A DNA stretch of 64,000 nt, taken from UBA1573 sp034005165 (GTDB lineage Bacteria; Pseudomonadota; Alphaproteobacteria; Micavibrionales; Micavibrionaceae). The stretch covers positions 212,455 to 276,454 of the forward strand of contig JAVEVE010000003.1 of NCBI GenBank assembly GCA_034005165.1. Direction: 5' to 3'. This document shows, piece by piece, positions 1 through 7,910 of the stretch (position 1 is its first letter; every line of letters starts with the position of its first letter). A program made the translations under genes and the position numbers. The notes under the pieces are model-generated. The model was not told the origin of the DNA. It saw only the letters and a program-made list of their open reading frames with translations, and did not search any database.

Positions 1-68
1 ACTGAAAGATCAAACACCCCCTTATTAAACAAAGGAGAATCACCACAGCGCGGACACGTACAACTCAT
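1..68 (-). CDS. DUF983 family protein, N-terminal fragment
   Basis: The reverse strand from 68 to the window edge reads MSCTCPRCGDSPLFNKGVFD. The CPRCG followed by LF is typical of the zinc-ribbon start of DUF983 membrane proteins, which in alphaproteobacteria are encoded just after cytochrome oxidase subunit III. Only about 22 residues are inside the window. The frame stays open upstream of this ATG, so a slightly longer protein is possible. It follows ctaE on the same strand, with a hairpin terminator between them. The function of the family is not established; the cox location suggests a link to oxidase biogenesis. Confidence 0.6.
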   Translation of the reverse strand, partial: MSCTCPRCGDSPLFNKGVFDLS

Positions 69-105
69 CGACTGCTGCCACAGACTACGACGATGCGGAT
101 AAGAT

Positions 106-129
106 AAAGGGGCGGTTGCACGCCCCTTT
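106..129 (-). terminator. Hairpin between ctaE and the DUF983 gene
   Basis: A perfect 9-bp stem (106-114 with 121-129, GC-rich core GGGGCG) with a 6-nt loop lies just after the ctaE stop codon. The T-run in the minus direction is short, so termination may be partial and allow read-through into the DUF983 gene. Confidence 0.55.
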
Positions 130-147
130 TCTTCTAAATCGTTCAGA

Positions 148-1068
148 TTATTCGCCTCCGGCATTGGCAGCCTCATAAGCAGCAGCAGCTGTTGCATGAT
201 CGCCGATCCCGATTGCACCACCCCATATGTAAACAGAAATAAACAGGAACAGCCAAACGACATCTACAAAATGCCAGTACCAAGCAGCAGCTTCAAACCC
301 GAAATGGCGTTCAGGAAGAAATTGACCTTTCATATTACGGACCAGACATACAGCCAGAAAGACTGTCCCAACGAACACATGGAAGCCGTGAAACCCTGTA
401 GCCATATAGAAAGTAGAGGCAAAGGAGCCTGCGGTAAAACCGAAATGTGCGTGCTTGTACTCGTACACTTGCAAAATTAAGAAAATTACACCCAGAAGCA
501 CAGTGTAAATCAATGCCTCGGTCGCAGATTTTTGATTTCCTTTAAGAATCGCATGATGGGCCCATGTTACAGTTGTTCCGGAAAGCAAAAGAACCATTGT
601 CATAAGGAACGGAAGATCAAACGGTGGAACCGCGTGAATCATTGGCGGAGGCCAAACACCTTGCGTATATTCCAGCCTCAGATATTGTCCGACTTCATCC
701 GCAAAAACACTCACATCAAAAAACGCCCAGAAAAACGCGACAAAAAACATAACTTCAGAGGCAATAAACAACGCCATACCCATGCGCAAACCGCGTTCTG
801 TAATCTTGTTATGGACCCCTTCCGTAACGGATTCAAAAATAACGTCTTTCCACCAAAAGAACATAACAGCCAAAATAGACAGAACACCGGCCAAAGGTCC
901 CCAAATGCCTGGTTTCATTCCAGCAATTTCGACATCATGCATAAACAGGACCATTCCTAGGGCAAACAACCCTCCCGCAAAAGCGCCAACCATTGGCCAA
1001 ATGCTAGGACGAACCAAGTGATAAGGATGATGCTCGCCTGTTGTGCCGTATTCGATATGATCTGACAT
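148..1068 (-). CDS. ctaE: Cytochrome c oxidase subunit III
   Basis: Core subunit III of an aa3-type heme-copper oxidase, an inner-membrane protein that stabilises the catalytic subunit I and its proton uptake. The 306-residue protein shows seven hydrophobic helices after a short N-terminus containing HPYHLV. It has the family signatures SEVMFFVAFFWAFF, the WPPP segment before helix 4, and GFHGFHVFVGT with its conserved histidines. The final helix HFVDVVWLFLFISVYIWG is typical. Length and order match alphaproteobacterial CtaE. It is downstream of ctaG with a 95-bp gap and probably belongs to the same transcript. Subunits I and II are not in this window. Confidence 0.95.
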   Translation of the reverse strand: MSDHIEYGTTGEHHPYHLVRPSIWPMVGAFAGGLFALGMVLFMHDVEIAGMKPGIWGPLAGVLSILAVMFFWWKDVIFESVTEGVHNKITERGLRMGMALFIASEVMFFVAFFWAFFDVSVFADEVGQYLRLEYTQGVWPPPMIHAVPPFDLPFLMTMVLLLSGTTVTWAHHAILKGNQKSATEALIYTVLLGVIFLILQVYEYKHAHFGFTAGSFASTFYMATGFHGFHVFVGTVFLAVCLVRNMKGQFLPERHFGFEAAAWYWHFVDVVWLFLFISVYIWGGAIGIGDHATAAAAYEAANAGGE

Positions 1069-1163
1069 AAAGTGTCCCCTAAAGAAAAAACGAAATCTAA
1101 AAACGTTGGATATAAAATCAAAAACTGCGACGAAACGCCGCCATAAACTGTTTTACTCTATTT

Positions 1164-1739
1164 TCACTGATTATAAAAGTCCTCAAGCGCACGATCGAGC
1201 TCTTCGGACTCAGCCTTGTAAAATGTGTAAGATAATGTAACGCTTTTCAGATCATCCAATTGCGGATCAGAAGCCATTTCAGGATCTATGTAGAAAACAA
1301 CCGGAAAATGACTGCTCTGCCCCGGAGCCAGCATCTGATAATCAAAACAAAAACACTGTGTTTTGTGGAAATATTTCCCCGCGAGCGGAGGAGATACGTT
1401 AAACAACGCAGACCCGGCAACAGGCTTATCGGAAGTATTTGTTGCAGTAAAACTGACCAGCACCTCTTGGCCAATATGAACAGAAACAGGTCCTTGATCT
1501 GCAGCAAAATCCCAAGGCAGTCCGGAATCAGTATCTGTATTGAACCGGACAGTGACACGCCTCTCCAAAGGCTCCAGAGGAGCGGCACTCTCAGAACGAA
1601 CTGCCTGCCCACCATATCCGGTAACCTGACAATATAATCTGTAAAGAGGAATAGACAGCGCGGTCAGCCCAACCATCCCTAGAACTGCAGCCGCAACAAA
1701 TAATCCAACCCGCCGATTCTTACTGCGAATATCATCCAT
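1164..1739 (-). CDS. ctaG: Cytochrome c oxidase assembly protein CtaG/Cox11
   Basis: Copper chaperone that delivers Cu to the CuB site of subunit I. The 191-residue protein has one N-terminal membrane anchor (about residues 11-33) followed by YRLYCQVTGYGG and a periplasmic immunoglobulin-like domain. The copper-binding CFCF motif is present with Cys129 and Cys131, inside HKTQCFCFDYQ, and the downstream FYIDPE segment is also typical of Cox11. It lies between a small orphan membrane-anchored gene and ctaE, as in alphaproteobacterial cox operons. All metal-binding residues expected of the family are present. Confidence 0.95.
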   Translation of the reverse strand: MDDIRSKNRRVGLFVAAAVLGMVGLTALSIPLYRLYCQVTGYGGQAVRSESAAPLEPLERRVTVRFNTDTDSGLPWDFAADQGPVSVHIGQEVLVSFTATNTSDKPVAGSALFNVSPPLAGKYFHKTQCFCFDYQMLAPGQSSHFPVVFYIDPEMASDPQLDDLKSVTLSYTFYKAESEELDRALEDFYNQ

Positions 1740-1751
1740 AGAAAAATGCCA

Positions 1752-2270
1752 CTATTCAGCAGTTTTTGCGGCTTCAGCTTGCATCATTTTCAGTTGTTCG
1801 GCCTTTTCACGCTCGTCACGCAAAGCTTGGGCCACACCCGCAAAAGGCGTTTTGGTAGGTTTTTTGTTCGCTACCGGAGAGACCGGAGCAGAGTTAGGGG
1901 ATGGAGCGTCTGGATAAACTTGGCCCAATGATTGGGAAGAATTCATTCCATTGATCATTTCAGCCACTTCATTGACATCAACAGGCTCAGGTTCAATCAT
2001 GGGCGGCAAATTCAACTCATCATGAATACCAAGAGTTTCAGGAAGATATTTTTCGCCATGGGAGGAATAAAGCTGATCGACATATTCCTGACCGCGATCC
2101 TGATATTTTTTTGCTGTGATATCCATCTCGCGATCATGCAAAGAACGCTGGGTCGGCCAAAGATTAAGCAATTGCTCTTCAGCTTGCGCAGGTTTTGCGT
2201 GAACGCCAATACCTATCCCGGCACCTCCACCCAGAACAAACGTCAAAACAACCGCCAGAACCTTTTTCAT
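1752..2270 (-). CDS. Hypothetical exported or membrane-anchored protein in cox cluster
   Basis: I do not recognise this 172-residue protein. It starts MKKVLAVVLTFVLGGGAGIGIG, a signal peptide or single anchor, and continues as a hydrophilic, proline-rich domain (MIEPEPVDVNEVAEMI; a run of P and S near residue 125) ending in a charged helix rich in A, E and K. The ATG at 2270 is preferred over an in-frame TTG at 2282 because GGAG lies 5-7 nt upstream of it. The gene is inserted between the CoxF-like gene and ctaG, where most cox operons have nothing. Its location suggests a periplasmic role in oxidase assembly, but nothing in the sequence proves it. Confidence 0.7.
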   Translation of the reverse strand: MKKVLAVVLTFVLGGGAGIGIGVHAKPAQAEEQLLNLWPTQRSLHDREMDITAKKYQDRGQEYVDQLYSSHGEKYLPETLGIHDELNLPPMIEPEPVDVNEVAEMINGMNSSQSLGQVYPDAPSPNSAPVSPVANKKPTKTPFAGVAQALRDEREKAEQLKMMQAEAAKTAE

Positions 2271-2291
2271 ACTCGTCTCCAAACAGCACTT

Positions 2292-2408
2292 CTAAAGCTG
2301 CATTTTTAAAATTGTTACGAGGAATATTACAGCAACCAGCCCTAAAACCAAAGCCAAAACAATTCTGTTTTTCTGGCTGCGCCGGCGAGAGAAATTTTCT
2401 TCAGTCAT
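2292..2408 (-). CDS. CoxF-like small membrane protein
   Basis: A 38-residue ORF beginning MTEENFSRRRSQKNRI and continuing into a single hydrophobic helix (LALVLGLVAVIFLVTIL) that ends KMQL. Small single-span proteins with an Arg-rich cytoplasmic head and an L/V helix ending near a KM motif are encoded between ctaB and ctaG in alphaproteobacterial cox operons and are annotated CoxF. Position, size, topology and end motif all match. GGAG is 6 nt before the ATG at 2408; an in-frame ATG at 2414 directly abuts the GGAG and is unlikely. Confidence 0.75.
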   Translation of the reverse strand: MTEENFSRRRSQKNRIVLALVLGLVAVIFLVTILKMQL

Positions 2409-2441
2409 GTTCATCTCCTGATACAATGCCCTTATTTAGCC

Positions 2442-3356
2442 TTACGAAACACTATGGCAAATCATAAGCGCCAAAAACAGGGCAAACAAATAAAAAATAG
2501 AATACCCGAACATGGCCCGCGCATATTTCAAATCGTCCTGCCTAAGAACCAGTATAGAAGAAAAGATGAAAAATCCGCTTAAAAGACAGGCTATTCCGCC
2601 ATATATCCAGTCAGCCATCCCCAGAACACTCGGTAGAACACTCAAAGGCAATAAAAAAAGTGTATAGGCCAGCATCTGCCATTTGGTATGCTGCGCTCCT
2701 TTAACAACAGGCAGCATGGGAATATTGGCTTTTTGATAGTCGGAATTTGCAAACAACGCCAATGCCCAGAAGTGCGGAGGCGTCCAAAAGAAAATCATAG
2801 CAAACAATAAAAGGCTTTCAATGGAGACATCTCCTGTCACCATTGCCCAACCGATCATTGGCGGGAAGGCTCCGGCAGCGCCCCCGATCACAATATTTTG
2901 TGCGGTCCTCCGCTTTAACCACATTGTATAGACACCGCCATAAAAGAAGCTGGCAAACGCCAAGATTCCCGCAGCAACCCAATTTGTAGCCAACCCCATC
3001 ATCATAACGGCTAGAAGACTGGTGAAGATAGAGAACCCCAGCGCATCATCGGGATGGATACGCCCCAAAGGGACAGCCCTGTTTTTGGTGCGGTTCATCA
3101 CTGCGTCGATATCACGGTCATACCACATATTGAAAGCTCCGGAAGCTCCTGCTCCCAACGCCAGGGCCAGTATCCCCATCAAGGCCAAAAACGGGTGCAA
3201 ATCTGCCCGATCAGGCGCAATCCAGTATCCTGCAAAGCCCGAAAACACAACAAGACTCATTACCCGCGGCTTCAACAGGGAGAAAAAATCCCTGACCGAG
3301 GATTCGGAAATAACTGGCTGTGGAAGAATATCCTCTGTCGTGACAACTTGACGCAT
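2442..3356 (-). CDS. ctaB: Protoheme IX farnesyltransferase (heme O synthase)
   Basis: UbiA-family prenyltransferase that adds a farnesyl group to heme B to form heme O, the precursor of heme A in aa3 oxidases. The 304-residue polytopic protein shows the first Asp-rich motif in NMWYDRDIDAVMNRTKNR and the motif GGAAGAFPPMIGW of CyoE/CtaB proteins. FFWTPPHFWALA and PMLPVVKG are further diagnostic segments. There are about eight to nine hydrophobic helices. It is the first gene of the minus-strand cox group here; upstream lies a divergent orphan gene, so the ctaC and ctaD genes usually found next to it are elsewhere. Confidence 0.95.
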   Translation of the reverse strand: MRQVVTTEDILPQPVISESSVRDFFSLLKPRVMSLVVFSGFAGYWIAPDRADLHPFLALMGILALALGAGASGAFNMWYDRDIDAVMNRTKNRAVPLGRIHPDDALGFSIFTSLLAVMMMGLATNWVAAGILAFASFFYGGVYTMWLKRRTAQNIVIGGAAGAFPPMIGWAMVTGDVSIESLLLFAMIFFWTPPHFWALALFANSDYQKANIPMLPVVKGAQHTKWQMLAYTLFLLPLSVLPSVLGMADWIYGGIACLLSGFFIFSSILVLRQDDLKYARAMFGYSIFYLFALFLALMICHSVS

Positions 3357-3458
3357 ATTTTAGTTCTAACAGATAAACCATCTCCCGAGAAGATCATTTC
3401 TGGACATAAAAATCCGCAAGCTGTAGAAATTAACATATAAAAACAAATTGGGAGAAAA

Positions 3459-3941
3459 ATGATGAGTTTAAAAGCATGGTTTGCACGTACAACAGGCCTG
3501 GATGTCAAATACGCTCCGGCGGCCCAGGCTCTTCTTGAAAAACATTTCGGAGAGATCATGCTGGATTTCCCGATAGAAGGGGGACATGTTGTGGCAGCCT
3601 TTAAACGCCCTGTTTATCTGGGAAGAGAGACAGGATTGATATCCATGGAGCTACAAGAACCGACGGGCTTCGGAAAAACAGCTCCGGCGGCCATTTTAAG
3701 TCTTTTTGACCAATGTACGCAAAAACATCCGGATCTGTATATTCTGGTTTATGAAGGAAACGCAGCAAGCAGGCCCCCTGCATTTGAGTATTCTACTCAT
3801 CAATACACTCAACACGGGCGATTTATTGCTACAGGGACGATGCAATCGCCCGACTCTCCGGAAAACCTGCGAGAAAAAAAGAAAGACAGCATCGAGTTTG
3901 TTGTTCTGCCTGCGCAAGCATTCCAGCCGCACCTTATTTAG
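3459..3941 (+). CDS. Hypothetical protein, 160 aa
   Basis: I do not recognise this protein. It is a soluble, mixed alpha/beta sequence without signal peptide or membrane helix, beginning MMSLKAWFARTTGLDV and ending AQAFQPHLI. GGGAG sits about 6 nt before the ATG pair at 3459, supporting translation. The gene is divergent from ctaB and overlaps the 3' end of ilvA by 8 bp in convergent orientation. Codon use resembles neighbouring genes. Confidence 0.65.
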   Translation: MMSLKAWFARTTGLDVKYAPAAQALLEKHFGEIMLDFPIEGGHVVAAFKRPVYLGRETGLISMELQEPTGFGKTAPAAILSLFDQCTQKHPDLYILVYEGNAASRPPAFEYSTHQYTQHGRFIATGTMQSPDSPENLREKKKDSIEFVVLPAQAFQPHLI

Positions 3942-5478
3942 CCAGCATTCTACTCACTGCTAAATCAGATACCGACTTACTCTCGACCGGAGACTGCGCA
4001 ACAATTTCAAAGAATCGTGCATGGTCTTCGGCTTTTTCAAATTCAAAACCCATCAAAGCGCGCCCGATCGTTTCCCCAGTATACACATAGTTAAAATATA
4101 CAACATTCGCTATACCGGAAATCTGTCTCATAAACTCGCGCAAAGCCCCTTTCCTCTCGGGAAAATGGATATGAAGCATAACAGGGTGATGAAACAAGGC
4201 AGGGTTATAATTGATGACACGATACCGCACATCCGGATCCTCGGTAATGTCTTCAAAAACTATATGTTCTTTTTGCAGATTTTGTTGCAGAAAATCCATT
4301 TTTTCCGGTAACGCTTCAAATGCGATAACCGGATAAGCCTCTACATCCGACATCTTACCGTACTGGAACTCGGTGACATTCACATCTGCAAAAATTTTAT
4401 CCAGCAAAGCTAACATACTGCCGCTTTTTTCCGAGAGATGGAACCGCAAATAACGGCGGCGATTAGCGCCGATAGCCGATTGGGAAGAGATCAAGGCAAG
4501 TTTGCCGAAATCCATGTTGGCCCCACAAAGAATGCACAGTAATTTCTTACCTCTAACCTTTTCCGGATTTTCCGCAGCAAATTTAATCATACCAGCCAAC
4601 CCCATAGCTCCTGCCGGCTCTGGAATCACACGTTTGGCATCCCAGAATTTCTGAATGGCAGAGCAAACTTCCTCATTAGTTACATTGACCATCTCGTCAA
4701 TTGTTTTGCGGCAAATATTAAAGGTAAAATCACCAGGGCGCTTAACGGCAGTCCCGTCACAAAATGTATCAACTTCATGAAGGGTAACAGGCTCTCCGCG
4801 CTGTAAGGACGCTGTCATACTGGCTTGCCCGACGCCTTCAACACCGATAATTTTTGTTAAAGGATGATGCACCTTGAGCCAGCTGGAAACACCTGCGGCC
4901 ATTCCGCCGCCGCCTATTTGCAAAAACACATAATCAAATGGCCCGTCATTCGACAGAACAACTTCATCTGCAATTGTTGCCTGCCCCGCCATCGTATAAA
5001 TGTCATCAAACGGGTGAACATATGGGTAATCATTTTGTGCAGCAAATTCTTTTGCGGCATCACTTGCTTGATCGTACGTATCTCCCACCAACATGATTTC
5101 GACATGATCTTGCCCGTGAACCCTTACAGCCCGCTGCTTCATATGCGGTGTAGATTGCGGCATATAAATCATCGCCTTGATTCCGAGCATCCGCGCAGCA
5201 AGAGCCACCCCTTGCGCATGATTACCCGCAGATGCAGCAACCACAACTTTGGCATTTTGGCGTTCAGATAAAACAGAGGTACAATTATACGCTCCTCGCC
5301 ATTTATAAGCATTGATCGGGGATAAATCCTCACGCTTTACATAGATTTCAGCGCCAGTTTCCGACTCAACGCACGGCACAGAGATTTTCTCGAGCGGTGT
5401 CGGATGGCCTGCATGATAGACACGGGTGCGAGCTTGAAGAATTTCAGTAAATAGACGATCAAAATTTTCGGTTTCCAT
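3934..5478 (-). CDS. ilvA: Threonine ammonia-lyase, biosynthetic type
   Basis: PLP-dependent deamination of L-threonine to 2-oxobutanoate, the first step of isoleucine synthesis. The catalytic domain (about residues 1-330) holds the PLP lysine Lys59 in YKWRGAYN, the AASAGNHAQGVALAA segment and the phosphate-binding loop IGGGGMAAG. The C-terminal part (about 340-514) looks like two ACT-type regulatory modules, with YLRFHLSEKSGSMLALLDKI and MLHIHFPERKGALREFMRQI starting the repeats. At 514 residues it matches the long, isoleucine-regulated enzyme rather than the short catabolic TdcB form. The 3' end overlaps the converging gene at 3459-3941 by 8 bp. Confidence 0.93.
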   Translation of the reverse strand: METENFDRLFTEILQARTRVYHAGHPTPLEKISVPCVESETGAEIYVKREDLSPINAYKWRGAYNCTSVLSERQNAKVVVAASAGNHAQGVALAARMLGIKAMIYMPQSTPHMKQRAVRVHGQDHVEIMLVGDTYDQASDAAKEFAAQNDYPYVHPFDDIYTMAGQATIADEVVLSNDGPFDYVFLQIGGGGMAAGVSSWLKVHHPLTKIIGVEGVGQASMTASLQRGEPVTLHEVDTFCDGTAVKRPGDFTFNICRKTIDEMVNVTNEEVCSAIQKFWDAKRVIPEPAGAMGLAGMIKFAAENPEKVRGKKLLCILCGANMDFGKLALISSQSAIGANRRRYLRFHLSEKSGSMLALLDKIFADVNVTEFQYGKMSDVEAYPVIAFEALPEKMDFLQQNLQKEHIVFEDITEDPDVRYRVINYNPALFHHPVMLHIHFPERKGALREFMRQISGIANVVYFNYVYTGETIGRALMGFEFEKAEDHARFFEIVAQSPVESKSVSDLAVSRMLAK

Positions 5479-5501
5479 GGCTATGACTCTTAGCCTGTTT
5501 C

Positions 5502-6155
5502 CTAAGCAACGTGCAAGCCGGAATTATTTGCCACACTGGATGCGCCTATAAGATCAGTCTCCATTGAAGATGAATAAGCCAGAACAGGACGACCAGCATA
5601 AGGCGTATGAAGAAGAATGTACCTTCTGGCAACCATCGCATCTTTCAAAGAGGTCAATCTTTCCACTCCCAGACTTGGAAACTTGCTTGTTTTTGCTTTT
5701 TCGCTCTGGTCACTCGAGCAAGCATCCTGAAAGTGAACAAGAAAGTCGGAAATACGATCCGCATAAGACAAGGAAAGCCTGTCCCATAGGATCTCCTGAC
5801 TCGCCTGAAGATTTTTGTCACGTGCCAATTGCTGCAATTGTGCGCACAAAAGAACAAAATCACTCACCACAATATGAAGTCCTAGATTATGGGCTGTTTG
5901 GGCTTGTGCTGCATTTGGGCATGTCATGTTTGTAAAGAACTCGTCTACCGTGTTATCAAAATAAGTAAGGTGATCCCATCCTCTGGCATGAGAAATTTTA
6001 CCATCTCCAGTTTCGGACAATACACGCGCGACACCGCAAATAAAATTATTTAGAACACATTTAGTCAATTCCGTAGTCCAGGCCTCGATAAGAGCGCCTG
6101 AAATATGTTCGCGTAAGAAACGGGCAGAATCCATTCTGCCTTCTTTGTTTATCAT
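5502..6155 (-). CDS. Hypothetical protein, 217 aa
   Basis: Not recognised. A soluble, mostly helical protein starting MINKEGRMDSARFLREHIS. A second in-frame Met is at residue 8. Its centre (TVDEFFTNMTCPNAAQAQTA, then a helix containing ALLCAQLQQLA-like spacing) suggests a helical bundle; no signal peptide or catalytic motif is evident. It lies upstream of ilvA by 23 bp on the same strand, so the two may be cotranscribed. It belongs to the set of lineage-specific genes scattered between housekeeping genes in this window. Confidence 0.6.
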   Translation of the reverse strand: MINKEGRMDSARFLREHISGALIEAWTTELTKCVLNNFICGVARVLSETGDGKISHARGWDHLTYFDNTVDEFFTNMTCPNAAQAQTAHNLGLHIVVSDFVLLCAQLQQLARDKNLQASQEILWDRLSLSYADRISDFLVHFQDACSSDQSEKAKTSKFPSLGVERLTSLKDAMVARRYILLHTPYAGRPVLAYSSSMETDLIGASSVANNSGLHVA

Positions 6156-6233
6156 ACATCCCTCCCTGACAATGCATAAGGACTGAAGCCTTTATAGCAA
6201 AGAGAGAGATAAATAACAAATATGATATGTAAA

Positions 6234-6533
6234 CTATTGGAGGCTATTGGTATTCACGTGACGCCGCAAATAACGCGCCATAACATCGGCCCACCCGTCA
6301 GACGAATTCTCGTAACTATATTTACGTGCTGCGCGACGCAAAAGACCTTCCAATCGATCCGCACTCAAATTAGGACTTTGCAAGGTTTGGCGAAGGCGAT
6401 TAAGGGACACATGGCAACAATAGCCTGCGTAATCCATATTCGGCACGCCTCCCATCTCCAGAATGGCAGTGTATGCTGTGCTATCTTCTTCAAGAACACT
6501 GCGAACTGTGTGATGTATAATCGAGCAACTCAT
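6234..6533 (-). CDS. Hypothetical protein, 99 aa
   Basis: Not recognised. A small soluble protein beginning MSCSIIHHTVRSVLEEDSTA with several Cys (Cys3 and a CC pair near residue 39), and a helical basic C-terminus containing RRAARKYSYENSSDGW. The start at 6533 is chosen over the upstream ATG at 6548 because GGAGGT lies 7 nt before it. The next gene on the strand is the 217-aa orphan, 78 bp away. Confidence 0.55.
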   Translation of the reverse strand: MSCSIIHHTVRSVLEEDSTAYTAILEMGGVPNMDYAGYCCHVSLNRLRQTLQSPNLSADRLEGLLRRAARKYSYENSSDGWADVMARYLRRHVNTNSLQ

Positions 6534-6956
6534 TATTATAACCTCCATGAACTGTAAGTTTTTTTTATGTTGTTGTTATAAACTCACACAAACCGCAAAA
6601 TACGGTCTTTACCCTTCTAACAAAGGATATGCACTCTATCCGCCAAATGTTACGCAAACACACATAAGACGCGCCGACAGGCGCAAGCATCTCTTCCCTG
6701 CATCCTGAAAAGTAAAATATTCTTGTGCAGAGCAGTAATATTTCAAAAACACTACTTAATGTGTAATTTCATACTATGCAAAAATGTCGCACCTGTAAAG
6801 AGAAATTTCAATACGTGCAGCTTTGATAGTGCAAAAACTATTGTGCCCTGCGGGATACAGAAGGAATAGCGGAAAGAGATTGACTTAAGATCCAAAATTC
6901 TTCCTAATTCCCGCCTTATTTATAGATAAACCCAGACGAACCTAGGAGTTCTCTAA
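6534..6956. other. Intergenic region upstream of fabD
   Basis: About 420 bp between divergent genes, AT-rich. It holds the Shine-Dalgarno of the 99-aa gene at one end and the fabD promoter candidate near 6880 at the other. An in-frame 16-codon ORF at 6777 (MQKCRTCKEKF) contains a CxxC but is too short to call. I see no RNA gene or repeat in the rest. Confidence 0.4.
6880..6908 (+). promoter_or_regulatory. Candidate sigma70 promoter of fabD
   Basis: TTGACT (6880-6885) is followed after 17 nt by CCTAAT (6903-6908), 5/6 and 4/6 matches to consensus. A leader of about 40 nt then carries TAGGAG 9 nt before the fabD ATG. Confidence 0.4.
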
Positions 6957-7910
6957 ATGCGTGCATTCGTATTTCCCGGACAAGGGTCCCAATTTATCGG
7001 CATGGGCAAAGATTTGTCTGATGCTTTTGCCCCCGCTCGTGAAGTTTTCCAAGAAGTCGATGACGCCCTGTCACAAAACCTCTTCAAATTGATGACCGAA
7101 GGCACAGACACTGACCTCAACCTGACAGAAAATACTCAGCCTGCTCTGATGGCAGTCTCCATGGCTGTTGTCCGTACACTGACAAAGCAAGGCGGGATTG
7201 ATCTAACCAAATCAGCCAGCTTCGTTGCAGGTCACTCTTTAGGCGAATATTCTGCCCTCACAGCCGTCGGCGCATTTGACGTCGGCACCTGCGCAAAACT
7301 TTTGAAACTACGCGGGAGGTCCATGCAAAAAGCAGTCCCTGTCGGCATCGGCGCAATGGCAGCTATTCTAGGCCTTGATCTCCCGGATGTTGAAGCCATC
7401 ACCTTGGAGGCCAATACCAAAACCAAAAACGGCGAAATGGTTCAATCCGCCAATGACAACTCTCCCGGACAAGTGGTCGTCTCAGGTCACGCAGGAGCTG
7501 TTGCCATCGCCATGGAACTGGCCACAGCTAAAGGAGCAAAACGCGCTCTGCAACTTCCTGTCAGCGCACCGTTCCACTGCCGCCTGATGCAACCCGCAGC
7601 AGATGCAATGGAAAAGGCCTTGGGTGAAACCACAATCGCACCCCCAATCTTGCCCGTTGTCGCCAACGTCACAGCAAGCGCCATCACCACCCCGCAAGAC
7701 ATTCGCCGCCTTTTGGTCGAACAAGTCACAGGCATGGTGCGCTGGAGAGAATCCGTCACATGGATGAAAGACCAAGGCGTCACCGAAATGGTTGAGCTTG
7801 GCGCAGGTAAAGTTCTCTCGGGCCTTATCAAACGCATTGAAAAAGACATCGCAGCAGAAAGCGTCGGAACACCGGAACAAATTGAAAGCCTTATAAAAAA
7901 ACTCTGCTAA
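6957..7910 (+). CDS. fabD: Malonyl-CoA:ACP transacylase
   Basis: Transfers malonyl from CoA to acyl carrier protein to supply fatty-acid elongation. The 317-residue protein starts with the family motif FVFPGQGSQFIGMGKDL. It has the nucleophile Ser94 in GHSLGEYSAL and the catalytic His in VSAPFHCRLM; the QSANDNSPGQVVVSG segment is also typical. TAGGAG precedes the start. fabG follows on the same strand, but the two are separated by an inverted protease-like gene that overlaps the last 4 bp of fabD, so they cannot form a simple operon. acpP and fabF are absent from the window. Confidence 0.95.
   Translation: MRAFVFPGQGSQFIGMGKDLSDAFAPAREVFQEVDDALSQNLFKLMTEGTDTDLNLTENTQPALMAVSMAVVRTLTKQGGIDLTKSASFVAGHSLGEYSALTAVGAFDVGTCAKLLKLRGRSMQKAVPVGIGAMAAILGLDLPDVEAITLEANTKTKNGEMVQSANDNSPGQVVVSGHAGAVAIAMELATAKGAKRALQLPVSAPFHCRLMQPAADAMEKALGETTIAPPILPVVANVTASAITTPQDIRRLLVEQVTGMVRWRESVTWMKDQGVTEMVELGAGKVLSGLIKRIEKDIAAESVGTPEQIESLIKKLC

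Noticed and set aside
6777..6827. 16-codon ORF MQKCRTCKEKF with CxxC upstream of fabD
   Set aside because: Too short and without a Shine-Dalgarno; may be chance.
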